From the NCBI GenBank assembly GCA_004335835.1, contig RWJK01000127.1, positions 1 through 64,000 on the forward strand: a stretch of DNA of 64,000 nucleotides. Direction: 5' to 3'. Positions 23,737 through 33,568 of the stretch are shown here, in pieces; the stretch's first letter is position 1, and each line of letters starts with the position of its first letter. This DNA comes from Scenedesmus sp. ARA3 (Eukaryota; Chlorophyta; Chlorophyceae; Sphaeropleales; Scenedesmaceae). Below the pieces are notes generated by a model. It searched no databases, was not told the origin of the DNA, and saw only the letters and a list, made by a program, of their open reading frames with translations. The position numbers and the translations under genes are program-made.

Positions 23737-24469
23737 GCACATCAACAGGGCGTGCTGCTGCTGCTGCAAACCGGTTTGATGCTGCATGCAGCTGCTGGGT
23801 GACATGCAGCAGGCGGTTGCCGGGCGGTTGGATGAGCAGTACAGCGATCTGTCGGCTCCAGAGCTATGGATGCTTTGTAAGTAGCTTGAAAGGGGCGTTT
23901 CCCAGACAATTGTATCGGCTGCTGTGCTACAAGCAAACTGAGGTTCTACCCACCCATGAGCTTTGTGAAGCCAGAGGCCATGACATGCAGCTGGTCTGCT
24001 GCTGCAGGAGCCATGGTGAGCTACCGGGAAACGTGTTCCCACTGCTGTTATGTTTTCAAAACTCCGTTCAAGCAGCACAGGGAGGAGTTCAACAGCAGTA
24101 CACAAGCAGCATCACCCCACCACTCTACTGCATACTGCAACAGCAAGCTGTGAGGCCCATTAGCAGGTAACTGATGAGGTTTCAAGTTTCCCTGCTGACA
24201 TCGTTGAAAAACCAACGAGACGGAGATCCGCTCAAGACGGGCCTTCCAAACCGGGTGTAGAGCCCCAGCCAGGACAACATGGCACACCAGCAGTCCCGCC
24301 CTGTTACTTACCATTGTTGCGAACTACAAGTGCTCCGTGATGTCGTAGCAGTAATTAATAAGGGTCAAACACTTAAAAAGAGGTTCTCAACGCAGGACAG
24401 GGTCTGCTTCGTTTGATTCCTCTTCACGCAGACGGCGATTGACAAGGGCACCTTGCAGACGCAAGCAGA
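23737..24469. promoter_or_regulatory. Divergent promoter region between RFT1 and the NAP1-family gene
   Basis: About 0.7 kb separates the proposed starts of RFT1 (minus) and the NAP1-family gene (plus), which are head to head. An AT-rich block with ATTAATAAGG lies near 24351-24362, about 110 nt before the plus-strand ATG. The exact boundary is uncertain because the first RFT1 exon is uncertain. Confidence 0.45.
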
Positions 24470-27400
24470 ATGGCCCTCGCAGCACGCACAGTCAGCAATA
24501 TATTGCGGAGATGCAACTATGCTAGCCCTGCAGCTCTGAGGTGAGGAGGCAGTTCTTTGCTTGTGTGGTTGCCAGGACAGCAGCAGCCCAGGCACCAGCT
24601 CGGCTGGGTGTTGCCTTGATGCAGATCAGGCGCTAAATTGCATGTTATGTCATTGCGCAGTGGGATGGGCCGTACACTGACCACCTCCAGGGCCGTGGTG
24701 AGTCCATCGCCTTGTCCCGTGCTGGTGTTGCTGCATGTACACTTGCATGCATCCTGATCACCCAGGACATATGCAATGCCTGCAGCTTGTGCTGGATGCA
24801 ATAACAAAGTATAGTCAAACAAATGTCATAAGCATGCCGTGACAGATCACGCCCAGCGCAAGACTTCTGCAACTGCTGTGATCACGCGAAACCCTTGTTG
24901 TTTCTGAGTTAGCAGCCGGCCACATCACCCAAACTCAACACCTCCCACCGGTTCAAACACATGTTCCATTGCAGCTGGCGCCGCCTCCTGCAGTTGCAGC
25001 GGGCGACATTGCAGAGGACATCGACTGGACAGAAGACATGCCAGTGCCAGTCAAGCGGCGCGTGGCAGCGCTGCGTGAGGTGCAGGAGGATTATGACAAG
25101 CTCATAAAGCAGTTCATCAAGGAGCGCGCAGAGCTGCAGGCAAAGTACGAGCAGCAAGCAGGTACGGGGGCGACACACAGCAGCAGCAGCAGCAGCAGGA
25201 GCAGCAGCAGCAGCAGCAGAGTATGTGTGCAAATGTGCGCTCAGAAATGCGGGATGTGCCAGCTGCAGCAGCGATGGCAGGTCCGGGCGAGCATACAAGC
25301 TCAGAAAGAGAGAGTGCATTTGCTCTGCTGTGTTGTTGCCAGTAAGGATGCTGTGTCCAGCCAAGCAGATGTGGCGAAGCAGTAGTTGCAAGGCGGCAGC
25401 GGTGAGCATGCTGAGCACGCTGGCAAGATGCAGTGTGTGGTGCAGCAGCTGCATCAAGGTGGGGCAGAAGGGCAAAGGGAGTTGTTGGTGAAGTGCATGT
25501 ATTTGTGTCGGGTCAGGTTTGCTGCTGTCTGATCCCGCTTTCCCTCTGCTGCTGCTGCTGCTGCTGCTGCAGCGCCCATGATGGACAAGCGCGTGCGGCT
25601 GGTGGCTGGTGAGGAGACGGTGGGCGCATATGACATCGCAGACAGCGATGAGCCAGGTGAGGTGCAGCATAGTGTGTTGCTAGAGCAGCTCCAGGAAGCA
25701 GAGATTAGGATGGCAAGTGCTGAGCATAGCATGGTCAAATCGCAGCAACGAGCCAGGTGAGGCAGCCAGTGTGCCTCCAAAACATCTTCACGAAGCAGAC
25801 ACAGCAGAGACCAGGAAGGCTAGTAGTGGTCGCAGCATGGTTTCATGGCGTGGGCGGGGTGAGCTGGAGCACTGCAGGAGATGGCTCAGCACATCGCAGA
25901 CAGCAGCAAGCCAAGTGAGGTGCAGCACGTGAGTCAAGGTCATCGAGGCCAGAGTAGCAGACGCACAAGGGATCAGGAACTTTTATGATGGCAGCACTGC
26001 AGCAAATAGTGAGCAATCCGTGGCCTGCCCTGACGTGCATTTGCTGAGCACATGCAACACGCCACAGCCCGCCGATGCCGCGCACGCCAGCGCACATGCC
26101 GCACACACACCACCTATATAGAGGATGCTCTGCACCCTTAGACTGCTTACAATATTTACTGCATACTGAAAGTCTGCATCTTCTTATGCTGCGCAGACGA
26201 GGGCATCCCCGACTTCTGGCTGACGGCCATCACCAACCACGACCTGCTGGGCGAGTACGTGACTGAGCGTGACGCGGAGGTGCTGTCGTACCTGGCTGAC
26301 GTGCGCGTGGCCAGCCTCACCGGGGAGGAGGCGGGCAGCTTCAAGCTCACCTTCAGCTTCAGGGACAACCCCTTCTTCACGAACAAGGTGAGCCAGGGTC
26401 AAACTCTGCCAGAGGTTCCAGTGTATAGCTTGCTATCTATTGGGTCGCCAGCCTGACTGGTGAGCAGGCAGGCAGCTTCAGGCTGACTTCTAATTTGAGA
26501 AAGAAGCCCTTATGCAGCAACAAGGTGAGGGCCAGGGATAACAAGCAAACAAACAACAAAGCGTTGTACGACGAAACAACCAAACACAAAGTAACAACAC
26601 ACAAGGGAGGGCGGGAGGCGCTGCACGCCACGCTGGCTGCATCCCGCTGATGCCCTGTGTGTGATGCTGTATACGTAGTGTGCTGACTGCTTCGGTTTTC
26701 CAAAACACCCAGCTGCACTCACATGTTGACCCAGCTGCATTCCAACATGTGCTGCTGCTGCTGCCGCTGCTGCTGCAGGTGCTGGAGAAGACGTTCTACA
26801 TGGAGAACCCGGACGAGATTGTGCCTGACAAGTTTGTGGGCTGCAGCATCGACTGGGCGGCCGGCAAGGACACCACAGTCAGCGTGGTCAAGAAGAAGGT
26901 GGGGGACAAGAAGAACAAGGGCAAGGGCGCTGTGACCATCAACCAGACCAAGCCCTGCGACTCCTTCTTCAACTTCTTCAAGTGAGTGCCTTCGATCTCG
27001 TGCTATCCTGCGTGTGCGCTTGTGTGTAAATCCAGGGGTGTGGGTGAGTGCGTGCGGCGTGTGAGTGAGTGAGTGAGTGAGTGAGTGAGTGAGTGAGTGA
27101 GTGAGTGAGTAGTTTTTGAATCAACTATTGCACTGTCGTAGTTAAAAAGGTTGGGGGTTTGGATCTGAAAAGGCTGTGGCGCCCTATGATGCTTGTGTAA
27201 TTGGTGAATTCTGTTGCAGGGCCTTACGCCCGATGACATGACTGGCCACTAGGCCCACACCTGACGGCGCCACAGCACAAAACATTGTTGATATGTCGTT
27301 TTTTTTGGGTGGGTATAAGATGGCACGTCTCCTGGTGACGTTTCGCGCACATCATGCTCTCTGTGCTGCTGTCTGGTACATTCTCGTGCAGCGGCAGACG

Positions 27401-28901
27401 TTGAGCAGCAAGCTTGTTTGGTGCAGTTTCACCACCACCTTCCTTGCTGAAAAGCATGCAGTGCTTGCAGACAAAGCAGCTGCTGCATGGGCTGCCCAAC
27501 TGGCCTGTAAGCCGTAAGATTTCAGCCAGGCCCAAGGAGCATGTGGTGTGGCAGCTGCACAGCTGGCCATGTATTGAGAGTGTCACAAAGTGTCATTCTA
27601 GCTTCCTCAAGGTGTCCCCCAAGCAGCTGCTGCAGCTTATTGGATTTTGTGGTCATATTGCAGCTTTGCACGTGTGGATGCAGGAGGCTTGGCTGTTATA
27701 AAAGTGCTGCCCAGTTATCAATTGGCGCCCTATGATGCTTGTGTAATTGGTGAATTCTGTTGCAGGGCCTCGTGCCCGATGACATGACTGGCCGCTAGGC
27801 CCACACCTGAAGGCGCCACAGCACACGATGTTAATAATATGCTGTGTGTGTTGTTTGATTGAAGCAGCATTGTGAGTGCAACAAGTAGGTGTTTTCCCTG
27901 GTGATGCAACTTTGCACAGCTGCACTTGTGGGGTTGTTGGCAGTTTTGCTTGTTGCAGCCGCTGTTCTTCTGCCCTCATCAGGCTCTTGTGTGCATGGCT
28001 GGTGTGGCCTCGCCAAACCATGCCTCTGCCAAACATGCATTGCTGGCAGTCACTGATGCGCTGAGTGGCCAACACCAGCCACTGAGCTGATGCATCCAGG
28101 ACCAAGGGGCACATGCGTGGGACTCTCCTACAGCTGACCCTCTGCCTGAGATGCACCCTTTTTGCGTTTTTTTGTAGCCGTCTTTCTGTAGCAGCGATTG
28201 CACAGCTATGTGCAACAGCTGCTTCACAAGGACAGCTTCAGAAAGTGGTCACTGCAGTGTCTACTATGACTCACAAGCTGATGAAGGAGGCTAAATGTTG
28301 TTGAGCTTGATGCTCAGCTGTGCCTTGGCGCCCTATGATGCTTCCGTAATTGGTGAATTCTGTTGCAGGGCCTTGCGCCCAATGACATGACTGGCCACTA
28401 GGCCCACACCTGACGGCGCCACAGCACAGCTGACTCCTTATGCACGTAACGGCACAGTGCGTGACGTGTGTTGTTATGTTACATTTCCAATGATTAATTG
28501 CTCATCATCAGCTGGCCTTTCACTGAGTACCTGGTTGATGTTGCTTGTCTGCGCTGGTCAACATCTGGCCAGCGACATGTCCCGGTTTGTTACCTCCACT
28601 CCCACTCAACATTTCGGCATCTGGTGTCCTGTTCACCCCCTCCACCCCTTTCCCCTGCAGGACGCCTGTGGTCCCTGAGAACCCTGATGACCTCAGCGAG
28701 GAGGAGCTGGAGGCGCTGCAGCAGCAGATGGACGAGGACTACGAGATCGCCACAGCGCTGCGCGAGAGCCTGGTGCCGCGCGCAGTGGAATGGTTCACTG
28801 GGGAGGCCGCGCCACCTCTGTATGGTGATGAGTTTGATGACGGGGAGTATGGCGAGTTTGAGGACGAGGAGGAGCCGGAGCCGGCCCCTCGCAGGCGGTG
28901 A
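24470..28901 (+). CDS. NAP1-family histone chaperone with transit-peptide-like N terminus (7 exons)
   Basis: NAP1 proteins bind H2A-H2B and aid nucleosome assembly. Exons: 24470-24540, 24661-24697, 24975-25161, 25573-25656, 26197-26387, 26779-26981, 28661-28901; all phases agree, giving 337 aa. The NAP core is clear: VKRRVAALREVQ and a long helix, APMMDKRVRLV, GIPDFWLTAI, FTNKVLEKTFYM, then the acidic tail with GDEFDDGEYGEFEDEEEPEP before the stop. The surprise is the N terminus: MALAARTVSNILRRCN followed by a Ser/Thr/Arg-rich stretch (residues 1-36) with no acidic residue, which looks like an organelle presequence. It depends on two small exons that fit in phase; if they are not used, translation could begin at the ATG at 24665. 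Intron 6 (1.7 kb) holds three 94-nt repeats and a GTGAGT microsatellite. Several exon edges are echoed in introns and in the 3' UTR. Confidence 0.9.
25178..25219 (+). repeat. CAG tract after the NAP1-gene exon 3 donor
   Basis: CAG run (one GAG interruption) starting 17 nt inside intron 3. The same intron ends with a CTG run at 25547-25570 directly against the acceptor at 25572. Confidence 0.85.
25741..25930 (+). repeat. Echoes of the NAP1-gene exon 4 donor end
   Basis: The junction GAGCCAGGTGAGG (25649-25662) recurs at about 25750-25762, and the longer context CATCGCAGACAGC with GTGAGGTGCAGCA recurs at about 25895-25928. Both lie downstream in intron 4. Confidence 0.7.
26448..26530 (+). repeat. 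Echo of the NAP1-gene exon 5 donor end
   Basis: A diverged copy of 26305-26395: GCCAGCCTGACTGGTGAGCA matches the exon's GCCAGCCTCACCGGGGAGGA, and both copies end with AACAAGGTGAG. It lies about 60 bp inside intron 5, so it offers a second full donor. Confidence 0.85.
27061..27111 (+). repeat. GTGA microsatellite in NAP1-gene intron 6
   Basis: About 12-13 tandem GTGA units, 80 nt after the real donor GTGAGT at 26982. The tract is a run of overlapping GTGAGT donor consensus sites. Confidence 0.95.
27178..27271 (+). ncRNA. 94-nt intronic unit, copy 1; candidate box C/D snoRNA
   Basis: Begins and ends with GGCGCC, which can form a terminal stem. One base inside the 5' stem is ATGATG (C-box-like, consensus RTGATGA); one base inside the 3' stem is CTGA (perfect D box). 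An internal GATGA may be a C' box. In this copy the complementary ends extend to GCTGTGGCGCC and GGCGCCACAGC (27173-27276), so a MITE-like element is the main alternative. No rRNA target was identified. Confidence 0.42.
27724..27817 (+). ncRNA. 94-nt intronic unit, copy 2; candidate box C/D snoRNA
   Basis: Same length and same end motifs as copy 1. Differences are few and clustered (CTCGTG for CTTACG in the middle, CCGCT for CCACT, GAAGG for GACGG). The C-like and D boxes are unchanged. The outer left arm beyond GGCGCC is not conserved, which argues against a simple terminal-inverted-repeat transposon. Confidence 0.42.
28327..28420 (+). ncRNA. 94-nt intronic unit, copy 3; candidate box C/D snoRNA
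   Basis: Third copy, again 94 nt, with changes at TTCCGTAAT and GCGCCCAATGA, the latter altering the internal GATGA to AATGA. The end stem and the boxes near the ends are conserved. Copies are spaced 546 and 603 bp apart in the same intron and orientation. Confidence 0.42.
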
Positions 28902-28913
28902 GCTGTGAGTCAA

Positions 28914-28959
<46 letters not shown>

Positions 28960-30346
28960 ATGTGTGCTTTGTATGATGACGAGTTCGAGTATGGCGAGTT
29001 TCAAGATGAGGAGGAGCCAGAGCCAGCCCCTCGCAGGCGGTGATCTGTACCTTCGTGAGTTTGATTGCCGCTGCTGCATTGTGCTGTGTATGGGGATGAG
29101 TTTGATGGTATGTTGGGGAGGCTCTGGCTTGTTGCTGCTGAAGCTCGAGCTGCGCCTCTTGTGTTGGGGTGTGGCTGTATCGGTGTTGCTGCAGGCTTGC
29201 CGTCGAGGCCCGCAGGCAGCGAATGTCTGCTGCCTTCGGTAGGCTGACTTTTGCTTTTCTTCCAGCCCCGCGATCAGTGTGCAAGCAGCCGCTGCATACG
29301 GGTGCCCTTGTTGCGGTTGGCTTGGTTGCAGCGGGGCAGGCGGTGTCTTGTATACGCTGATGCATGGCGTGCAGCCGCAGCTGCATCCTCAGGCTGTTGA
29401 TTGGTCACCGGTCAGCTGAGCTGCCTTGGCTTACAGGGAACCCAGGGCCTGTCAGCTGCAACGGAAGCCGCCGGTGCCATTCTGTGCAGCCCATGTTGCT
29501 GCATGACCTGGTTTTACAATGCGTGCAGCTGTCAGCAGCCAACAGGTGTATGTCACACGCAGTGTATGTTTCTCGCAGCGTATGAATGCACATGTGCACA
29601 TGTGCGTGGCCATCCTGGCCTGCTGTGACAGCTTGAGCAGACTGGCATCAGCATGGTGATGTGCTGCCCTGTTTGACTGTTGATACCTTGGCTTGTGCAA
29701 CCGCCTCAGGCCATGGAAGTACTTCATGGCGTGGCTGCCAACATGTCTGATAGATGGCGCTTGGTCAACAACAGTGTCAGCGTTGTGTCATACTTGCTGC
29801 ATTTCGGCCGGCTGTTGGTGCATCTGTTACCACCCTTTAAGCAATACTATCGTCGTTATGGTGTTGTTTGTAGCCAGCCGTGTGATCTGTGCTGTGTAAG
29901 CCACGATCAAGCATGCAATGGCCCCACATGGCAACCTTGATGGATTGGCGTAGAGTGCTGACAGCATCCAGTCGCACTGATTAGACGTGTCTTTAAGGCA
30001 ATAACATACGGTCTTGTCTGCACGTGTTGTGACGATCAGCCAGTCCGCGAGTGTGTCGGTGTGTGTTGCCCACGTGGACACCACCTGCGGGCGATTGACC
30101 GTGACTCATTTTGTTACAGACACAAGGCACTGACGATCCACCAGCATCGTAACTTTGTTAAGGTAAATAAGCGACTTTTGGTCGAGCGATGGTTCCTCGC
30201 CTGTTACTTTCGTAGCCGCGCCAACCACCACTCCCGCGCACACGAGCGTGAATAGTGCGTTCAGTCAAGCGCTACAGTTGTCAGGCTGAAAAGAAACAAC
30301 GGTGTACCTATTAAACTGTGTCCATTCTGCCTTTGACCACTGCACG
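28902..30346. other. 3' flank of the NAP1-family gene and NPC2-like promoter
   Basis: Apart from the echoes near the left end, no gene is seen. A TGTAA motif on the plus strand at 29895-29899 is a candidate end of the NAP1-family transcript. The short open frames show no domain. Confidence 0.5.
28915..29110 (+). repeat. CTG tract and echoes of the NAP1-gene last exon
   Basis: Directly after the stop lies a CTG run (28915-28959), then a copy of the end of exon 7 (about 28968-29043: GTATGGCGAGTTTCAAGATG then the Glu/Pro codons and the same CTCGCAGGCGGTGA). A shorter third copy is at about 29086-29115 (TATGGGGATGAGTTTGATGG). These are in the 3' UTR, so echoes are not confined to introns. Confidence 0.85.
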
Positions 30347-31571
30347 ATGCATTCAGCACGGTTCAGCCTATGCCTTGCTGTGGTGCTTTTGGGAGCGCTC
30401 AGCTGCAACGCCTTGACGTGGGAAAGCTGCAATGAATCCAACGCAGCGATTAAGCTGTCCAAGGTGGAGATGACACCCGACCCTCCGACAGCCAACAGCC
30501 TGGTCAAGATCAGGATTCTAGGCACATCAGGTAAGCCCATTCAGGCCAGGCTGCAGACTCGAGCCAGCTGTTTGTTTACTGCAGCATTGACTTGTTGCAC
30601 TACACAGTGCTGTCAGCAGCAGCACCTCTACTGCAGTTTTGGCAGCTGTTATTTGGAATGAGCAGCATAGCTGAATCTCCTGTTGCTTGCAGCTGCATAC
30701 ACTGTAAGCCTCCAAGCAAGCAGGGTAAAGCTAGCAGGTCAACCACAGACACAAAAATGCAGCGTAACACCAGCATCCAATCCAGAACAACGGTGTGAAA
30801 ATTGCAGCATCCGTTCACTAGTCGTGCCTAACATATCTGAACCAGAGCGAGTGACAGAAAGTCAGAGTAAGCGCATGTGTCTGTTATGCCTGCTGTGCTT
30901 GCTCTCATCAGGAGCTGAGGTGGCAGACGGTGACGTCAGCGTGAAGATCAGCTGGGCCGGCATGCAAGTGGCACAGCAGACGCTGAGCCTGTGCAAGTTT
31001 CTGAGCTGCCCCATCAAGGCTGGGCCCATCACAGCCACATATGAGAACACCATGCCGTCATTTGTGCCCAGGGTAAGCAGCAGTCACCTGCCGTTGTTGC
31101 AGGACGACCTTCAGATATGTGTTATACAGTAGAGGCATGGCTACGCACCTGTAAGCAATGCTGCACCATCCTCCATTGCTGTGTCTGAGCCAATAGGAAG
31201 AGGGAAGAGGCATGCAGGCTGGGTAAAATAGCACAGGACTGGCAGCTGACCAAACCAGCTGAGTTCGCCTGCCACATCATGCAAGCACAGCTGGTCCAGC
31301 TTGCTGCACTGTGCGGCAGCTGCATGCACTTTGGGCTGTGCTCACAGTTTGCGGCGTGCGGACTGGCGCCATGTTTCCGGCACTTGAAGCAGCAGCAGGA
31401 TTGCCCGACAATATAAAACACAGCTGACAAGCACCGCCATCGGGCGATGCCCTGCTTCTCCTGCTGCTGCCTGCGTTGCTGCTTGTGTAGGGCAAGTATG
31501 GTGTCGATGTCGTGGCGCGCAGCGGCAGCGGCAGCGACGTGCTGTGCATGAGGGCCTCCTTCAACGTTTAA
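30347..31571 (+). CDS. Secreted ML-domain (NPC2-like) lipid-binding protein (3 exons)
   Basis: ML/MD-2-related proteins such as NPC2 are small secreted or lumenal carriers of sterols or phospholipids. Exons: 30347-30530, 30912-31072, 31491-31571; phases 1 and 0 match and give 141 aa, the usual family length. Residues 1-22 (MHSARFSLCLAVVLLGALSC) form a signal peptide. The mature part starts LTWESCNES, the normal first Cys of the fold, followed by LSKVEMTPDPP. Exon 2 has the family signature LCKFLSCPIKAGPI, and exon 3 ends with a Cys in VLCMRASFNV. The final position of this protein (vacuole/lysosome or outside) cannot be read from sequence. The lipid ligand is unknown. Confidence 0.88.
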
Positions 31572-33568
31572 GACACGTGGCGGCTGCCAGCAGGGCACTG
31601 CCAGCCGTGAGTTTGCAGCACAGCCACTGTGCTGGCGCCACCAGCTCTGACTGAGCATGGCGAGCACCAGCTTGACGGCAAAACACATAACATCATTGCA
31701 GTATACATAACACATGCATGTGCGACCAAGGCTGACTAGGCCGCTTGTCACAGCCAGTTTCAAGCTGAGTGTTTGATGGGCTAACAAAGTGTATATTGAA
31801 AGCAGCCTCAGCTTCAAGGGAACACCGTGGTGGGTGTACTGGGCTCCATGGCAGGTTATTGGCGGAAGGGTGATGTACAGTGATGCAACCTTTGGGGCAT
31901 ATGTTATCGTGGGATCGGTGATTGTGCATTCAGTATCAAGTTGTAGGGGCCTCGGTTGTGTTGCTGTTCCTGTGGGGGCGTCAAATGCAAGTGATTTGGT
32001 AGCCAATCCAAGCTTGGACGCTTAAGCAGCTTGCTTGGAGTCGTGTAACATTCGAGTCGATCTTCTTCTTTGGCATTCCGTTGACTACATACTATGTGAT
32101 CCAAGGTTTTGAGAAAATACGTAAGATGTAATTTCTGGGGTGCGTTTACAGGGAGCAGTACGCACCATGCCACAAGAACGTGGCACTTGAGCCAAATGCA
32201 TCGCTGAGTGGCCAACGACTCCGCCCCTGCACAGCATGCTGCAATCTTGCGCGGCAGCATGTTCCAGCTGAAAGAGATCTAGAGGCACCAGGCACCCGGT
32301 GCCACGGGCCGTGCTCATGCCCCACAACAATCATGCAGGGGGTGCCAAACTGCTGTCCCTGCAGCCTGCAGCACCCTGGGGCCATGTTCTCATTCGTTGA
32401 AGGATGCTCAAGTGTTGCGCCAAGAGGGGCGCTTGTCTATTATCCTCTGCCATGCAGTGTTCTGGGATAAACGTGTGCTGCTGTGCACGCCAACTCAGGC
32501 AGAGCTGCCCGCCCGCCAAGTGATGGCCACACATGCCGTGCACGGCACCTACCGCAGTGCATTGCACACAGCATCACACCAAACAATAGATATGCAGCGC
32601 AGCGGTGCAGCAGCAGCCAACATGTGCACTATGTGCACTATGCTGGTGCCACCAGCGCTGCTTGAGGCAACAACCAGCAGATAGCTGCATGAATACAACA
32701 CAGCATTCAGTCCCTAGCCTTCAATGCTGCTGCCACTATGCGTGCTGCTGTGCAGCATGTGTAATTGGTTGTTCCGGTGCTTCCGGGACATGGTGATGTG
32801 TGGCAACAACATACAGGTCACTCAGAAGCCCTTCAGTCACACATGACACGGCTCTGGAGGCTCATCTTGATGCAGCCACATCTGGCACACTGCTCAGACA
32901 ACTGTGCCGTGTCAGACTGACATGACCAATTGCGGCGACTCCCCTGAATCCTCCGTGAGCATGATCACTATCCTTGTCCAGGTGCAGATCAATCCATAGC
33001 AGCCAAGCTGGCAGCCATCCAAATGCCAATCCTAATCCTGTAGCACATTGCTGATGCACAGCGTTCTTTCCTGGTACCCAGCACCATTGAGACCAATCTT
33101 GACACCACATGCTAAGAACTCTGCAACTTCCCTGTTAACAACACATCCTGCCAATGCCGCATGCTGCATATCACCACCAAGCTACATGACAAGTTCTTCA
33201 GGTTTGCTCTAGCATTGAATAGGTTTGAGTCCTCCTTGCACACCACACACAGCCCTGCTATAACAGCAGTGGCTTGCCTTTGCATGTGTGATGTAGGGTT
33301 GCAGCAATGCACGTTGTATGCACTGCACGCTGCAGCAGCACAGCATCGAGGGTTCACTGTACACCTGCTGTGCATAATTTGCACTGCTGTAATGCCACGC
33401 AAGATTGTGTTTAGGCAGCAACATGTGCTTGTCAGCACAAACATAAAAGGTTGGAGCAGTCCATCAGTCAAGCTCTAAATGCACACACCGCACAGTGCAG
33501 CATCACCATCAGCTGCAGTGCCACAACAAACACCGACAGCCGGACTGTGCAGTGGAAGCCCAGCAGCA
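31572..33568. other. Convergent intergenic region
   Basis: Lies between the plus-strand NPC2-like gene and the minus-strand transporter, so it should hold both 3' UTRs. TGTAA on the plus strand is at 32044-32048; TGTAA on the minus strand is at 32146-32150. A 78-codon plus frame (31789-32025) and an antisense frame (31122-32006) look like chance. Confidence 0.5.

Noticed and set aside
27178..28420. CRISPR-like array in the NAP1-gene intron
   Set aside because: Units are 94 nt, spaced by over 450 bp of unrelated sequence, in a eukaryotic intron; no cas genes.
31122..32006. 294-codon frame antisense to the NPC2-like last exon
   Set aside because: It overlaps a clear exon on the other strand and has no recognisable feature.
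31789..32025. 78-codon plus frame in the NPC2-like 3' region
   Set aside because: Hydrophobic stretches are present, but there is no signal peptide, family match or start context; too short to support.
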